Below, piece by piece: positions 1 through 9,174 of a stretch of DNA of 64,000 bases (within the stretch, counting starts at the first letter, position 1; every line of letters starts with the position of its first letter). This DNA comes from Sphingopyxis terrae subsp. terrae NBRC 15098. GTDB taxonomy: Bacteria > Pseudomonadota > Alphaproteobacteria > Sphingomonadales > Sphingomonadaceae. The notes below the pieces were generated by a model. That model had not been told where the DNA came from. It did no database searches and saw only the letters and a list, made by a program, of their open reading frames with translations. Position numbers and translations under genes: made by a program. The stretch is from contig NZ_CP013342.1 in assembly GCF_001610975.1 (NCBI RefSeq), positions 62,001-126,000 on the forward strand. The letters run 5' to 3'.

Positions 1-1391
1 CGGGCCAGGCCGTCGATCACTTCGTCGAGCCGGTCGACCGACACGACGCGCGTATCGACGGGCGTCCGCCCGGGCGGCATTTCGTCGAGCCGCGACACGT
101 CCATCTCGCCATGGTTGGCGAGCAGCAGCGTGCGGGGAATCGGCGTGGCGGTCATGACCAGCAGATGCGGCGGACGCGCCGCCTTGTTCGTCAGCATCAG
201 TCGCTGGGCCACGCCGAAACGATGCTGTTCGTCGACCACGACGAGCGACAGATCGCGGTAGTTCACCGCGTCCTGAAAGATCGCATGCGTTCCGACCAAT
301 ATGTCGATGCTGCCGTCGGCAAGCCCCATCAGCGTCGATTCGCGCGCCCGTCCCTTGTCGCGGCCGGTCAGGATGGCGAGATTGACGGGCAGCCCGGCGA
401 GCATTGATTGCAAGGTCGCATAATGCTGGCGGGCCAGAATCTCGGTCGGCGCGAGCAGCGCCGCCTGCGTTCCCGCTTCTACCGCCGCCAGCATCGCGCG
501 CAGCGCGACAAGCGTCTTGCCCGATCCGACATCGCCCTGCAGCATGCGCAGCATCGGCGTGTCCTGCGCCATGTCGCCGGCGATCTCGCGCCCGACGCGC
601 TCCTGCGCGCCGGTCAGGCCAAACGGCAGCCTTAGCGCATCGACCAATCGCCCGTCGCCGCGCACCGCCCTCCCCCGCCGATTGCGCAATCCCTGCCGGA
701 TCAGCATCAGCGCGACCTGACTGGCGAATATCTCGTCGTAGGCGAGCCGGTCGCGCGCCGCTTCGTCGCGCGGGCTGGCGTGGGCGCGTTCCATCGCATC
801 GCGCCACGCGGGCCAGTTGCGACTCGCCAGCAGCGGCGCGTCGATCCATTCGGCAAGTTCGGGTCGGCGCTCGAGCGCCACCGCCGCCAGCTGCGACAGC
901 CGCGCATTGGTCAGTCCTTCGGTCAGCGGATAGACGGGTTCATGTTCCGCAATCCCGGCTTCGCCCCCCGTTTCGGCGACATGGTCGGGGTGCACGATCT
1001 GGCGCATATCCCCATAAAGATCGAGCCGCCCCGACACCCGGCGCTTCTCCCCCAGGGGGAACAGTTTGCGCGCCAGACCCGACGTCCGCCCGAAATAGAC
1101 CAGCCGCACATGGTCGCCCGCCGCGTCGAACGCCTCGACCCCGAACGGCGCCCGCGGCGATCGGCCGGGGCGGTAATCCTGCGCGGTCAGATCGACGATG
1201 ATCGTCTGTCCCGCCTGCGCCTGATCGAGCCGGTCGACGGGCACGCGCGAAATCAGGCCGGTCGGCAGATGGAACAGCACATCGACAACGCGCTCGAGCC
1301 CCAGCCGCGTCAGCGGCTTGGCAAGCTGCGGACCGACACCCTTGAGGTCGGTCAGCGCGGCAAAGAGCGGGTTGAGGATTTCGGGTCGCAT
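1..1391 (-). CDS. recG: ATP-dependent DNA helicase RecG, C-terminal part outside the window
   Basis: RecG remodels stalled replication forks and branch-migrates Holliday junctions. The readable 463 codons start at an ATG at 1391 and run off the left edge. They contain the wedge/OB region, then Walker A (LQGDVGSGKT), the DEQHRF box of the DEXH family and the TATPIPRT motif III. This order matches RecG, and the DEQH box with QGDVGSGKT separates it from the related Mfd, which lies 0.5 kb away. The gene is divergent from sdhE-mfd. The C-terminal helicase lobe is not visible, so intactness cannot be judged. Confidence 0.95.
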   Translation of the reverse strand, partial: MRPEILNPLFAALTDLKGVGPQLAKPLTRLGLERVVDVLFHLPTGLISRVPVDRLDQAQAGQTIIVDLTAQDYRPGRSPRAPFGVEAFDAAGDHVRLVYFGRTSGLARKLFPLGEKRRVSGRLDLYGDMRQIVHPDHVAETGGEAGIAEHEPVYPLTEGLTNARLSQLAAVALERRPELAEWIDAPLLASRNWPAWRDAMERAHASPRDEAARDRLAYDEIFASQVALMLIRQGLRNRRGRAVRGDGRLVDALRLPFGLTGAQERVGREIAGDMAQDTPMLRMLQGDVGSGKTLVALRAMLAAVEAGTQAALLAPTEILARQHYATLQSMLAGLPVNLAILTGRDKGRARESTLMGLADGSIDILVGTHAIFQDAVNYRDLSLVVVDEQHRFGVAQRLMLTNKAARPPHLLVMTATPIPRTLLLANHGEMDVSRLDEMPPGRTPVDTRVVSVDRLDEVIDGLA

Positions 1392-1420
1392 GGCTAGGGC
1401 GTGTCTAGCCTCGTCTTTCC

Positions 1421-1540
1421 GTTCGTGTCGAGCGAAGGAAACCCAACCTCTCTTCCGTTTGTGCTGAGCTTGTCGAAGCACCGCCCTTATTTCCAGCGGC
1501 GGAAAGAGAGAACAGCCCTTCGACAAGCTCAGGGCGAACG
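1421..1540. repeat. Dispersed sphingomonad inverted repeat in the recG-sdhE gap
   Basis: Two 15-bp perfect inverted arms (1464-1478, ctgagcttgtcgaag; 1518-1532) flank a 39-bp spacer. A related unit with the core gttcgtgtcgagcgaag lies at 1421-1437. From memory, sequences of this type are scattered in many intergenic spacers of Sphingopyxis and relatives, like REP elements. The transcript could form a long stem. No T-tract follows, so it is not a classical terminator, although it sits between two divergent genes. The copy number in the genome cannot be seen here. Confidence 0.7.
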
Positions 1541-1597
1541 GTGAGTGGGGGCGATGTCCGTTTTCACTTCATCGCTTGCGCGATTAAAAGGCCCGCC

Positions 1598-1858
1598 ATG
1601 CAAGACCGCCTCAAACGCCTGAAATTCCGTGCCTGGCACCGCGGCACGCGCGAGGCCGACTATATGATCGGCGGCTTCTTCGATCGCTATGCGGCGGCGT
1701 GGGGCGAAGACGAAATCGCGTGGTTCGAAGCCGTCGTCGAAGAAGATGACGTCGACATCATGGCGTGGGCGCTCGGCACCGGGCACCCGCCCGCGCATCT
1801 CGACCGACCGGCAATGATCGCCGCGATGCGCCGGCTGGACTATATTCCGCTGCCATGA
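1598..1858 (+). CDS. sdhE: SdhE-like FAD assembly factor for succinate dehydrogenase
   Basis: SdhE (Sdh5/YgfY family) helps attach FAD covalently to the SdhA flavoprotein in the cytoplasm. The ATG at 1598 gives 86 residues, the normal family size; an in-frame upstream start would add an unlikely N-terminal extension. The conserved RxWHRGTRE motif near the N-terminus (the family RGxxE) and the acidic segment EEDDVDIMAWALG are present. It overlaps mfd by four bases (ATGA), implying translational coupling. The sdhE-mfd pair is a common arrangement in sphingomonads. Confidence 0.9.
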   Translation: MQDRLKRLKFRAWHRGTREADYMIGGFFDRYAAAWGEDEIAWFEAVVEEDDVDIMAWALGTGHPPAHLDRPAMIAAMRRLDYIPLP

Positions 1859-4800
1859 CCCGTCCCTCCGCCGACATTTTCGCCGCCATCACGTCGGCGT
1901 CGGCACCGCTGACGCTCGCGCGCACCGCGGACGGCTTCCTGCCGCTGTTGCTCGCCGATCTGGCGCGCACCAGCGACAAGCGGCTCGTCTATGTCGCGAC
2001 CGACGATACCGCGATGCAGGCGGTCGCCGATGCCGCGCCTTTCTTTGCGCCCGACCTTGTCATCCATCGCTTTCCCGCCTGGGACTGCCTGCCCTATGAC
2101 CGCGCCGGGCCGTCGATGCGCGTCAGCGCCGACCGGCTCGCCACGCTGTCGGCGCTGCAGGCGCCGCCGAAGCGCGGCGAACTGATCCTGACCACCGTCG
2201 CCGCGATCGCCCAGCGCACCCTCACGCCCTTCCGCATCCGCCAGCTCGCGACCACGCTCGCACCGGGGCAGCGGATCGATCGCGACGCGCTTGCCGAACT
2301 GCTCGTCGCCAACGGGTTCAACCGCGTCGATACCGTCGCCGATCAGGGCGAATTCGCGGTGCGCGGCAGCCTCGTCGACCTTTTCCCCGCCGGCGAGGAC
2401 GCGGGGCTGCGCGTCGACTTCTTTGGCGACGAGATCGAGAGTATTCGCCGCTTCGATCCCGCCGACCAGCGCAGTCTTGGCCCCGCCAAGTCGCTGCAAC
2501 TGCTTCCTGCGGCCGAAACGCTGCTCGATCAGGACACGATCAAGCGCTTCCGGTCGAGCTACCGCGAGATGTTCGGCGCGCAGGCAACCGGCGATCCGCT
2601 CTATCAGGCGGTCAGCGAGGGCCGGCGGCAGGCGGGGATGGACCATTGGCTGCCGCTGTTCGAGGAACGGCTGGCGACACTGTTCGACCATATCGACCCC
2701 GCAACCCCGGTGCTGCGCGGCCACCGCACCGACGCGACGGCGGAGACGCGCTTCGATGCGATCACCGACTATCATGCAAACCGCGTCGCGGCCGAGCGCG
2801 AGCAGGCGGGCAGCTATCGCCCGCTCGCCCCCGACACGCTTTACCTGACCTCGAGCGAGTGGGCGGCTGCCGAGCGCGACCGGCCGGTGCATGTCGTCTC
2901 CCCCTTCGATGTCCCGCCCGCGCCGAACGTCATCGATCTCGAAAGCTTTGCCGCCCGCGATTTCACGCCCGAGCGCGCGGCGGACCTCAACGTCTATGAC
3001 AAGGTCGCCGACCATCTGTCGGACGAACGCCGCAAGGGCCGCCGGACGATTATCGCCAGCTATTCGGTGGGCGCGCGCGATCGCTTGTCGGGGCTGCTCA
3101 GGGACCATGGCGTCAGCGCGCTTGCCTCCGCCGACGGCTGGCAGGAAGCACTCGGCACCGCTTCGGCCGATGCCGGCGGCGCGACCGCAATGGTCGTTCT
3201 TCCGCTCGACCACGGCTTCGCGAGCGACGCGATCAGCCTGCTCACCGAGCAGGATATTCTCGGCGAAAGGCTGGTACGTCGTCAAAAGCGCCGCAAAAGC
3301 GCCGACGCCTTCCTCGCCGAACTCGCGACGCTCAGCGTCGGCGATCTCGTCGTCCACCTCGATCATGGCATCGGCCGCTACGAAGGGCTGACGTCGATCC
3401 CGGTCGGGAAAAGCCCGCACGATTGCGTCGCGCTCACTTATGCGGGCGGCGACAAGCTCTACGTCCCCGTTGAAAATCTGGACGTCCTCTCGCGCTACGG
3501 AGGCGAGAGCGACGGGGTTGCGCTCGACAAGCTCGGCGGCGAGGCATGGCAGCGCCGCAAGGCGCGGATGAAAGAGCGCATCCGCGAAATCGCTGGCGAA
3601 CTGCTCGCGACCGCGGCGCAACGCGCGCTCCGCCCCGGCGAAGTGCTGGCGCAGGACGCCGCTTATCCCGCTTTCGCCGACCGTTTCCCCTACCAGGAAA
3701 CCGACGATCAGGACCGCGCGATCGGCGACGTGCTGGAGGATATGGCGTCGGGCCGCCCGATGGACCGGCTCGTCTGCGGCGACGTCGGTTTCGGCAAGAC
3801 CGAGGTTGCGCTCCGCGCCGCCTTCGTCGCGGCGATGGCGGGGGTGCAGGTCGCGGTGGTCGTGCCGACGACCTTACTCGCGCGCCAGCATTACACGAAC
3901 TTCGTCGAGCGTTTCAAAGGCTTCCCGGTCAACATCGGCCGCCTGTCGCGTCTCGTGCCCGCGGGCGAAGCGCAGAAAACGCGCGACGGCCTCGCCAGCG
4001 GGCAAATCGATATCGTCGTAGGCACCCACGCGGTGATCGCGAAATCGGTGGAATTCCGTAATCTCGGCCTCGTCATCGTCGACGAGGAGCAGCGTTTCGG
4101 CGTCGTCCACAAGGAACGGCTGAAGCAGCTCAAGGCCGACGTCCATGTGCTGACGCTGACGGCGACGCCGATCCCGCGCACCTTGCAGATGGCGATGTCG
4201 GGGCTGCGCGAACTCAGCGTCATCCAGACGCCCCCGGTCGACCGTCTGGCGGTACGCACCTATGTCGCGCCGTGGGATCCGGTGGTGATCCGCGAAGCGC
4301 TGCTGCGCGAGCATGACCGTGGCGGCCAAAGCTTCTTCGTCACCCCGCGCATCAAGGATCTGCCCGACATCGAGGAGTTCCTGCGCACCCGCGTCCCCGA
4401 AATCAAATATGTCGTCGCGCACGGCCAGATGGCGCCCGGCGAAGTCGAAGAGCGCATGAGCGCCTTCTACGATCGCAAATATGACGTGCTCGTATCGACC
4501 ACGATCGTCGAAAGCGGCCTCGACATTCCGAGCGCCAACACCTTGATCGTGCACCGCGCCGACCGTTTCGGCCTGGCCCAGCTTTACCAGCTCCGCGGCC
4601 GCGTCGGCCGGTCGAAGACGCGCGCCTACGCGTACCTCACGACGCCCGAGGGCGGCGCGATCACCGACACCGCCGAAAAGCGGCTCAAGCTGCTCGGCGA
4701 TCTCGACACCTTGGGGGCTGGCTTCCAGCTTGCCAGTCACGACCTCGACATTCGCGGCGCCGGCAATCTCGTCGGCGACGAACAGTCGGGACATATTCGC

Positions 4801-5349
4801 GAGGTCGGATTCGAACTCTATCAATCGATGCTCGAAGAGGCGATCCTCGTCGCCAAGGCCGAAGGTGCTGGCGTCGCACCGCCGCGCGAGGCCTTGTCGC
4901 CCGTTATCACGGTCGATGCGCCGATCCTTATCCCTGAAGATTATGTACCCGACCTGCCGCTACGCATGGCGCTCTATCGCCGCCTCAACGAGGCCGAGGA
5001 CCGTACCGGGCTCGACGGTTTCGCGGCCGAGATGATCGACCGCTTCGGCCCGCTGCCGCCCGAAACCGCGAACCTCATCCAGCTCATGGAGATCAAGGCG
5101 AACGCGAGGGCGGCTGGCATCGCCAAGCTCGACGTCGGCACCAAGGGCGCCCTCGTCAGCTTCCACGGCGACCAGTTCGCCAATGTCCCCGGTCTGATCG
5201 CCTATGTCGAGCGGCTGAAGGGTCGCGCGCGCATCCGGCCCGACAACAAGCTGTCGGTGAGCGGAGACTGGATCAGCGCGGGCGCGCGGCTCAACGGCGC
5301 ACTGCAACTGTCGAAAGGTTTGGGGAAACTCGCACGGCAGGCGAGCTAA
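1855..5349 (+). CDS. mfd: Transcription-repair coupling factor Mfd
   Basis: Mfd displaces RNA polymerase stalled at DNA lesions and recruits UvrA. The protein is 1164 residues, within the usual 1100-1200. In order it shows the UvrB-like N-terminal module, the polymerase-interaction domain (VHLDHGIGRYEGL, about residue 500), Walker A CGDVGFGKTE (about 641-648), DEEQRF (about 743), TATPIPRT, and the C-terminal TRCF domain after about residue 1000. The start at 1855 overlaps the sdhE stop and removes an implausible 30-residue extension. Nothing appears broken. Confidence 0.97.
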   Translation: MTRPSADIFAAITSASAPLTLARTADGFLPLLLADLARTSDKRLVYVATDDTAMQAVADAAPFFAPDLVIHRFPAWDCLPYDRAGPSMRVSADRLATLSALQAPPKRGELILTTVAAIAQRTLTPFRIRQLATTLAPGQRIDRDALAELLVANGFNRVDTVADQGEFAVRGSLVDLFPAGEDAGLRVDFFGDEIESIRRFDPADQRSLGPAKSLQLLPAAETLLDQDTIKRFRSSYREMFGAQATGDPLYQAVSEGRRQAGMDHWLPLFEERLATLFDHIDPATPVLRGHRTDATAETRFDAITDYHANRVAAEREQAGSYRPLAPDTLYLTSSEWAAAERDRPVHVVSPFDVPPAPNVIDLESFAARDFTPERAADLNVYDKVADHLSDERRKGRRTIIASYSVGARDRLSGLLRDHGVSALASADGWQEALGTASADAGGATAMVVLPLDHGFASDAISLLTEQDILGERLVRRQKRRKSADAFLAELATLSVGDLVVHLDHGIGRYEGLTSIPVGKSPHDCVALTYAGGDKLYVPVENLDVLSRYGGESDGVALDKLGGEAWQRRKARMKERIREIAGELLATAAQRALRPGEVLAQDAAYPAFADRFPYQETDDQDRAIGDVLEDMASGRPMDRLVCGDVGFGKTEVALRAAFVAAMAGVQVAVVVPTTLLARQHYTNFVERFKGFPVNIGRLSRLVPAGEAQKTRDGLASGQIDIVVGTHAVIAKSVEFRNLGLVIVDEEQRFGVVHKERLKQLKADVHVLTLTATPIPRTLQMAMSGLRELSVIQTPPVDRLAVRTYVAPWDPVVIREALLREHDRGGQSFFVTPRIKDLPDIEEFLRTRVPEIKYVVAHGQMAPGEVEERMSAFYDRKYDVLVSTTIVESGLDIPSANTLIVHRADRFGLAQLYQLRGRVGRSKTRAYAYLTTPEGGAITDTAEKRLKLLGDLDTLGAGFQLASHDLDIRGAGNLVGDEQSGHIREVGFELYQSMLEEAILVAKAEGAGVAPPREALSPVITVDAPILIPEDYVPDLPLRMALYRRLNEAEDRTGLDGFAAEMIDRFGPLPPETANLIQLMEIKANARAAGIAKLDVGTKGALVSFHGDQFANVPGLIAYVERLKGRARIRPDNKLSVSGDWISAGARLNGALQLSKGLGKLARQAS

Positions 5350-5368
5350 GACGGCCGCTATTGCGGAC

Positions 5369-6565
5369 TTATTCCATCAGCCCCGGCAGTTCGCTTCCCG
5401 GCACCGGCCCCGACTTCAGAAAGCCCTGCCAGGTCGCAACGCCCAGTTCGCGCAGCCGCTCGAGTTGGCGTTCGTTCTCGACCCCTTCGGCGACGACGAG
5501 CAATCCAAGCGCACGCGCAAGGTCCACGATCGCGCGCACCACGATGCGGTCGCGGTCGCTGCCGTCGATCGTGCGCGTGAAACCATTGTCGATCTTCAGA
5601 TAGTCGATCGGCAGCCTGGCGAGCAGCGACAGGCTGGAATAGCCCGTTCCGAAATCGTCGATCGCGATTGCGCAGCCAAGCGCCCGGATTTGGGCAAGCT
5701 GTGCCGCTGCGCTGGCCGGATCGCTGAGCATCGCCTGTTCGGTGAGTTCGAGCGTCAGGCGGTCGGGATCGACACCAGTGGCCTTCACCATCGCCGCGAA
5801 ACGGTCGGCGAAATCGGGATCGCCGAGGTCGGCGGCGGTGATGTTGAGCGACACGCGAAGCTTGCCGAGCGCCCGCGGCCAGCCGGCGATCTCGGCCAGC
5901 GCGACGCGATGCGCATGTTCGGTAAGCTCGCGTTCCATGCGCGCCGCGCGCGCTGCGGTAACCAGCGGTCCGGCGCCGAGCAGGCCGAGTTCGGGATGTT
6001 GCCAGCGCAGCAGCGCCTCGACCCCGATCATCGCTCCCGTCGCGACCTCATATTGCGGCTGATAGAAGATTGCGACCTCGTCATTGGCGAGCGCCGACTT
6101 GACCATCACACCGTCGCGCGCCGATGCTGGACGTGCGAGCTGGTCGGCAGCGGCGCGAAGCTGCTCCTCGACGGGCTCGTCGCGCGTGATCAGCGCCGTA
6201 ACGATGCGAATCGCAAGCCGGCCATTCGGATCGCCGACCATCGGTTCGGCCAGCGCGACGTGCAAAGCCCGCTCCTGCGCGCGCAGCGCTCCGAGCGATA
6301 AGGGCACCGCAGGCACGATCAGGAAGCGCGGCCCCTCGAGCCGGCCGACGAACGAGCCATGACCGAATTCGTCAGCGGCAAAGGTTTCGAGCCGGCGCGC
6401 GACTTCGTCGAGCAGCGCGTTTCCGGTCTCGGTACCGGCGCTATGGTTGATTCGGGCGAGCTGGTCGACCTGGACCAGAATGACGCCCGCGTCGGCGCCG
6501 TGCCGACCGTGGAGATTTTCAAGGTGCCGAACGCTTTGTGCGTTCGTGTCAACTGTGCGATTCAT
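5369..6565 (-). CDS. EAL-domain cyclic-di-GMP phosphodiesterase with degenerate GGDEF domain
   Basis: This 398-residue protein has an N-terminal half that folds like GGDEF but lacks the signature (GRLEGPRF at the usual place), so it is unlikely to make c-di-GMP. The C-terminal half is an EAL domain with EALLRW, the Asn of NITA, LELTEQ, DDFGTGYSS, YLKID and AEGVE, so the catalytic set for c-di-GMP hydrolysis looks complete. No transmembrane segment or signal peptide is evident, so it is probably cytosolic. It is transcribed away from moaA and converges on mfd with a 19-bp gap. Confidence 0.9.
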   Translation of the reverse strand: MNRTVDTNAQSVRHLENLHGRHGADAGVILVQVDQLARINHSAGTETGNALLDEVARRLETFAADEFGHGSFVGRLEGPRFLIVPAVPLSLGALRAQERALHVALAEPMVGDPNGRLAIRIVTALITRDEPVEEQLRAAADQLARPASARDGVMVKSALANDEVAIFYQPQYEVATGAMIGVEALLRWQHPELGLLGAGPLVTAARAARMERELTEHAHRVALAEIAGWPRALGKLRVSLNITAADLGDPDFADRFAAMVKATGVDPDRLTLELTEQAMLSDPASAAAQLAQIRALGCAIAIDDFGTGYSSLSLLARLPIDYLKIDNGFTRTIDGSDRDRIVVRAIVDLARALGLLVVAEGVENERQLERLRELGVATWQGFLKSGPVPGSELPGLME

Positions 6566-6625
6566 TGGCGCCCCCTAGCAGGCTTTGCTTGCCAATCTCT
6601 TCCCTTTTGCACCATCATTCAGGCG

Positions 6626-7633
6626 ATGGCCGCAAATTCCGCCCCGCCTGTCGCTCCACTCACCGACGGTCACGGTCGGCGCATCAGCTATTTGCGCCTG
6701 TCCGTTACCGATCGCTGCGACCTCAGATGTCGGTATTGTATGGCTGAGGAGATGCAGTTTCTGCCTCGATCCGCGGTCCTCAGTATAGAAGAAATGGGCG
6801 TACTTGCCGAACGCTTTGTTGCGCGCGGCGTCCGCCGTATCCGCCTCACCGGCGGCGAACCGCTCGTACGGCGCGGGATCGATCTGCTCGCGGCGCAACT
6901 GGGCGCGCTCATCGGCCGCGGGCTCGACGAACTGACGCTGACCACCAACGGCATGCGGCTGGCCGACCATGCTTCGATGCTTGTCGAAGCGGGGATTCGC
7001 CGCGTCAACGTCAGTCTCGACACGCTCGACCCCGACGCCTTTCGCCACATTACGCGCGTCGGCGAACTCGCTACGGCGCTGCGCGGCATCGCCGCAGCCC
7101 GGGCCGCCGGGTTGGCGGTGAAGATCAACATGGTCGCGCTGGCAGGGCTCAACGAAGACCAGCTTCTGCCGATGCTCGACTGGTGCGCCAACGAGGGCTG
7201 CGATTTGACCCTCATCGAGACCATGCCGCTGGGCGAGGTCGCCGATGAGCGCAGCGATCATTATATTCCGCTCCACCATTTCATCGCGCCGCTGCGCGCC
7301 GATCGCGCCATCTTTCCGGTCGATCGCCACACCGGCGGCCCGGCGCGCTATTTCGGGATCGAGGACAGCCCGGTCACGCTCGGCCTGATCACCCCGCTCA
7401 GCGATAATTTCTGCACCAGTTGCAACCGCATCCGCCTGACGGTCGAGGGGCGCATCTATATGTGCCTCGGCCAGGACGACCATGTCGACCTGCGCGCCGC
7501 GCTGCGTGAAGGGAGCGATGTCGATGGCTTGATTGATGCCGCATTGGCTGGCAAACCCCGCGCGCATGACTTTCAGATCGAACGAAAGTCCACACCGGCG
7601 GTCGCGCGTCATATGAGTGCAACGGGCGGTTAG
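6626..7633 (+). CDS. moaA: GTP 3',8-cyclase MoaA (molybdenum cofactor biosynthesis)
   Basis: MoaA is a radical-SAM enzyme that converts GTP to 3',8-cyclo-GTP, the first step of molybdopterin synthesis. The 335-residue product has the SAM cluster motif CDLRCRYC near residue 32, LTGGEPLVR, and the second cluster CTSCNRIRL with a further Cys 14 residues on. The C-terminal Gly-Gly tail (ATGG) needed for activity is intact. The ATG at 6626 is chosen because the family begins shortly before the ISYLRLSVTDRCD segment. nadK follows after 21 bp and may be co-transcribed. Confidence 0.97.
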   Translation: MAANSAPPVAPLTDGHGRRISYLRLSVTDRCDLRCRYCMAEEMQFLPRSAVLSIEEMGVLAERFVARGVRRIRLTGGEPLVRRGIDLLAAQLGALIGRGLDELTLTTNGMRLADHASMLVEAGIRRVNVSLDTLDPDAFRHITRVGELATALRGIAAARAAGLAVKINMVALAGLNEDQLLPMLDWCANEGCDLTLIETMPLGEVADERSDHYIPLHHFIAPLRADRAIFPVDRHTGGPARYFGIEDSPVTLGLITPLSDNFCTSCNRIRLTVEGRIYMCLGQDDHVDLRAALREGSDVDGLIDAALAGKPRAHDFQIERKSTPAVARHMSATGG

Positions 7634-7654
7634 ATCACGCCCCAGGGGGACCAG

Positions 7655-8425
7655 ATGCAACGCAAGATCGCGCTCGTCGCGTCGAATGCGCCCGCGGCGA
7701 TGGAGGCGGAGGCCGAGCTTCGCCCGCTTTACGATTTCGTCGATCTTGGCGAAGCCGACATGCTCATCGTGCTCGGCGGCGACGGCTTCCTGCTGCACAT
7801 GCTGCACCAGCTTCTCGATCAGCGGCGCAGTCTGCCCGTGTTCGGGATGAACCGCGGCACCATCGGCTTCCTGATGAACGAATTTCGCGTCGAAGGGCTG
7901 ATCGACCGCATCGCGAGCGCCCGCCCCTTCCTGATCCACCCGCTGCAGGGCGATATCACCACGATCAGCGGCGAACGGCACATCCTGCCGGCGATCAACG
8001 AAATTTCGCTGCTGCGCGAAACGCGGCAGGCCGCGAAGCTTGAGGTGCTGATCAACGAAAAGCAGATGCTCGAGGAACTTGCCTGCGACGGCGTGCTCGT
8101 CGCGACCCCGGCGGGTTCGACCGCCTATAATCTGTCGGCGAACGGCCCCATCCTGCCGCTCGAATCCGAAATGCTCGCACTGACCCCGATCAGCCCGTTC
8201 CGCCCGCGACGCTGGCGCGGCGCGCTGGTTCCCGAATCGACGCGCATCCGTTTCAACGTCCGCGAAGCCGCCAAGCGGCCCGTCAGTGCGGTCGCCGACC
8301 AACGCGAAATCCGCGACGTGAAGACCGTGCTCGTCACCACCGATCGCAGCCGGCCGCTCACGCTGCTCTTCGATCCCGATCAGGGGCTCGACGAACGTAT
8401 CGCGATGGAACAATTCATCGTTTGA
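7655..8425 (+). CDS. nadK: NAD kinase
   Basis: NAD kinase phosphorylates NAD to NADP, using ATP or polyphosphate. The 256-residue protein has the diagnostic GGDG motif (VLGGDGFLL), the NE/D pair region (PAINEISLL) and the glycine-rich GVLVATPAGSTAYNLSA segment of the active site. A purine-rich stretch (caggggga) lies just upstream of the ATG. It is the short form common in alphaproteobacteria and looks complete. Confidence 0.95.
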   Translation: MQRKIALVASNAPAAMEAEAELRPLYDFVDLGEADMLIVLGGDGFLLHMLHQLLDQRRSLPVFGMNRGTIGFLMNEFRVEGLIDRIASARPFLIHPLQGDITTISGERHILPAINEISLLRETRQAAKLEVLINEKQMLEELACDGVLVATPAGSTAYNLSANGPILPLESEMLALTPISPFRPRRWRGALVPESTRIRFNVREAAKRPVSAVADQREIRDVKTVLVTTDRSRPLTLLFDPDQGLDERIAMEQFIV

Positions 8426-8484
8426 CCGCTTGCGCGGCCGCCGGGCGCGGTTAGCATCGCCCTTCACATGAATGGGGGAATTTC

Positions 8485-8931
8485 ATGCGTCTGACCATGC
8501 TTGCTCTTTTGCCATTGCTCGCGCCGCAGCCGGCCTTCGCCGAATCGTGGCGGCTTGCCGCCTATTCCAGCAACGCGCCGCAGCTTGTCTATCTTGTCGA
8601 TATCGATTCGGTGCAGCGGTCGGGCACCACCGTCACCTTTCGCCAGCAGACGCTCTACGAAAGCACGACCGATACGCGCGATTTCGACCGCACGATGACC
8701 ACGCGGCAGGCCGACTGTGGTTCGAACACGTCATTCATGCGCGACAGCAGCTTTTACGTCGCCGGCAAATATCTGGATACCGAAGCGGGGCCGTCGGACT
8801 CGACCACCGCGCAGTCGGGATCGGTGCTACGGCAGCTGATCGATACGGTCTGCGGCCGCTCGGACTATTTCTCGCCCATCCTCCCGGCGCCCGAAAGCTG
8901 GGTGCGCGAAAAATTTCGGTCGGGCTTCTGA
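8485..8931 (+). CDS. Small secreted protein, surface-adhesin-E-like
   Basis: This 148-residue product has a clear signal peptide (LTMLALLPLLAPQPAFA, cleavage near residue 19). The mature part has an amphipathic beta pattern (VYLVDIDSV, VTFRQQTLYE) and two cysteines about 45 residues apart. The pattern resembles the surface-adhesin protein E/CNP1-like families, where a single small beta domain is exported. No enzyme motif is visible and the function is unknown. It is followed by tRNA-Asn. Confidence 0.7.
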   Translation: MRLTMLALLPLLAPQPAFAESWRLAAYSSNAPQLVYLVDIDSVQRSGTTVTFRQQTLYESTTDTRDFDRTMTTRQADCGSNTSFMRDSSFYVAGKYLDTEAGPSDSTTAQSGSVLRQLIDTVCGRSDYFSPILPAPESWVREKFRSGF

Positions 8932-8999
8932 ACGATCCGTAAAAATTGCCGTACAACCCCCTTGCAAAATGATCCGCATGGCGGCAAAGGGGCCGCCTT

Positions 9000-9015
9000 G
9001 CCCGCCTCGGCGGGC
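9000..9015 (+). terminator. Short GC-rich hairpin before tRNA-Asn
   Basis: The sequence gcccgcc-tc-ggcgggc is a perfect 7-bp palindrome with a two-base loop, 68 bp after the stop of the secreted-protein gene and directly before the tRNA. It lacks a T-tract, so termination is only a possibility; it could also be part of the tRNA leader. Confidence 0.3.
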
Positions 9016-9018
9016 TGC

Positions 9019-9093
9019 TCCTCGGTAGCTCAGCGGTAGAGCAATCGACTGTTAATCGATCGGTCGTAGGTTCGAATCCTACCCGGGGAGCCA
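9019..9093 (+). tRNA. tRNA-Asn (anticodon GTT)
   Basis: The acceptor stem tcctcgg pairs with ccgggga, and the CCA end is encoded. The D-arm (agctcagcggtagagc), anticodon loop ctgttaa with GTT at 9051-9053, and T-arm with ggttcgaatcc are all present. Length is 75 nt including CCA. The next gene converges on it. Confidence 0.97.
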
Positions 9094-9174
9094 TTCACTT
9101 AAATCGCTGAAGCGGAACGCCGAACCGGACGACAAGCCGATGTTCGTCCAGTATCGCGCCTCCAGAGGCGACGC

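Noticed and set aside
1840-3621. 593-codon open frame opposite mfd
   Set aside because: Antisense shadow of mfd without ribosome site or recognisable domain.
6575-8467. 630-codon open frame opposite moaA and nadK
   Set aside because: It spans two real genes on the opposite strand; the amino-acid composition is artefactual.
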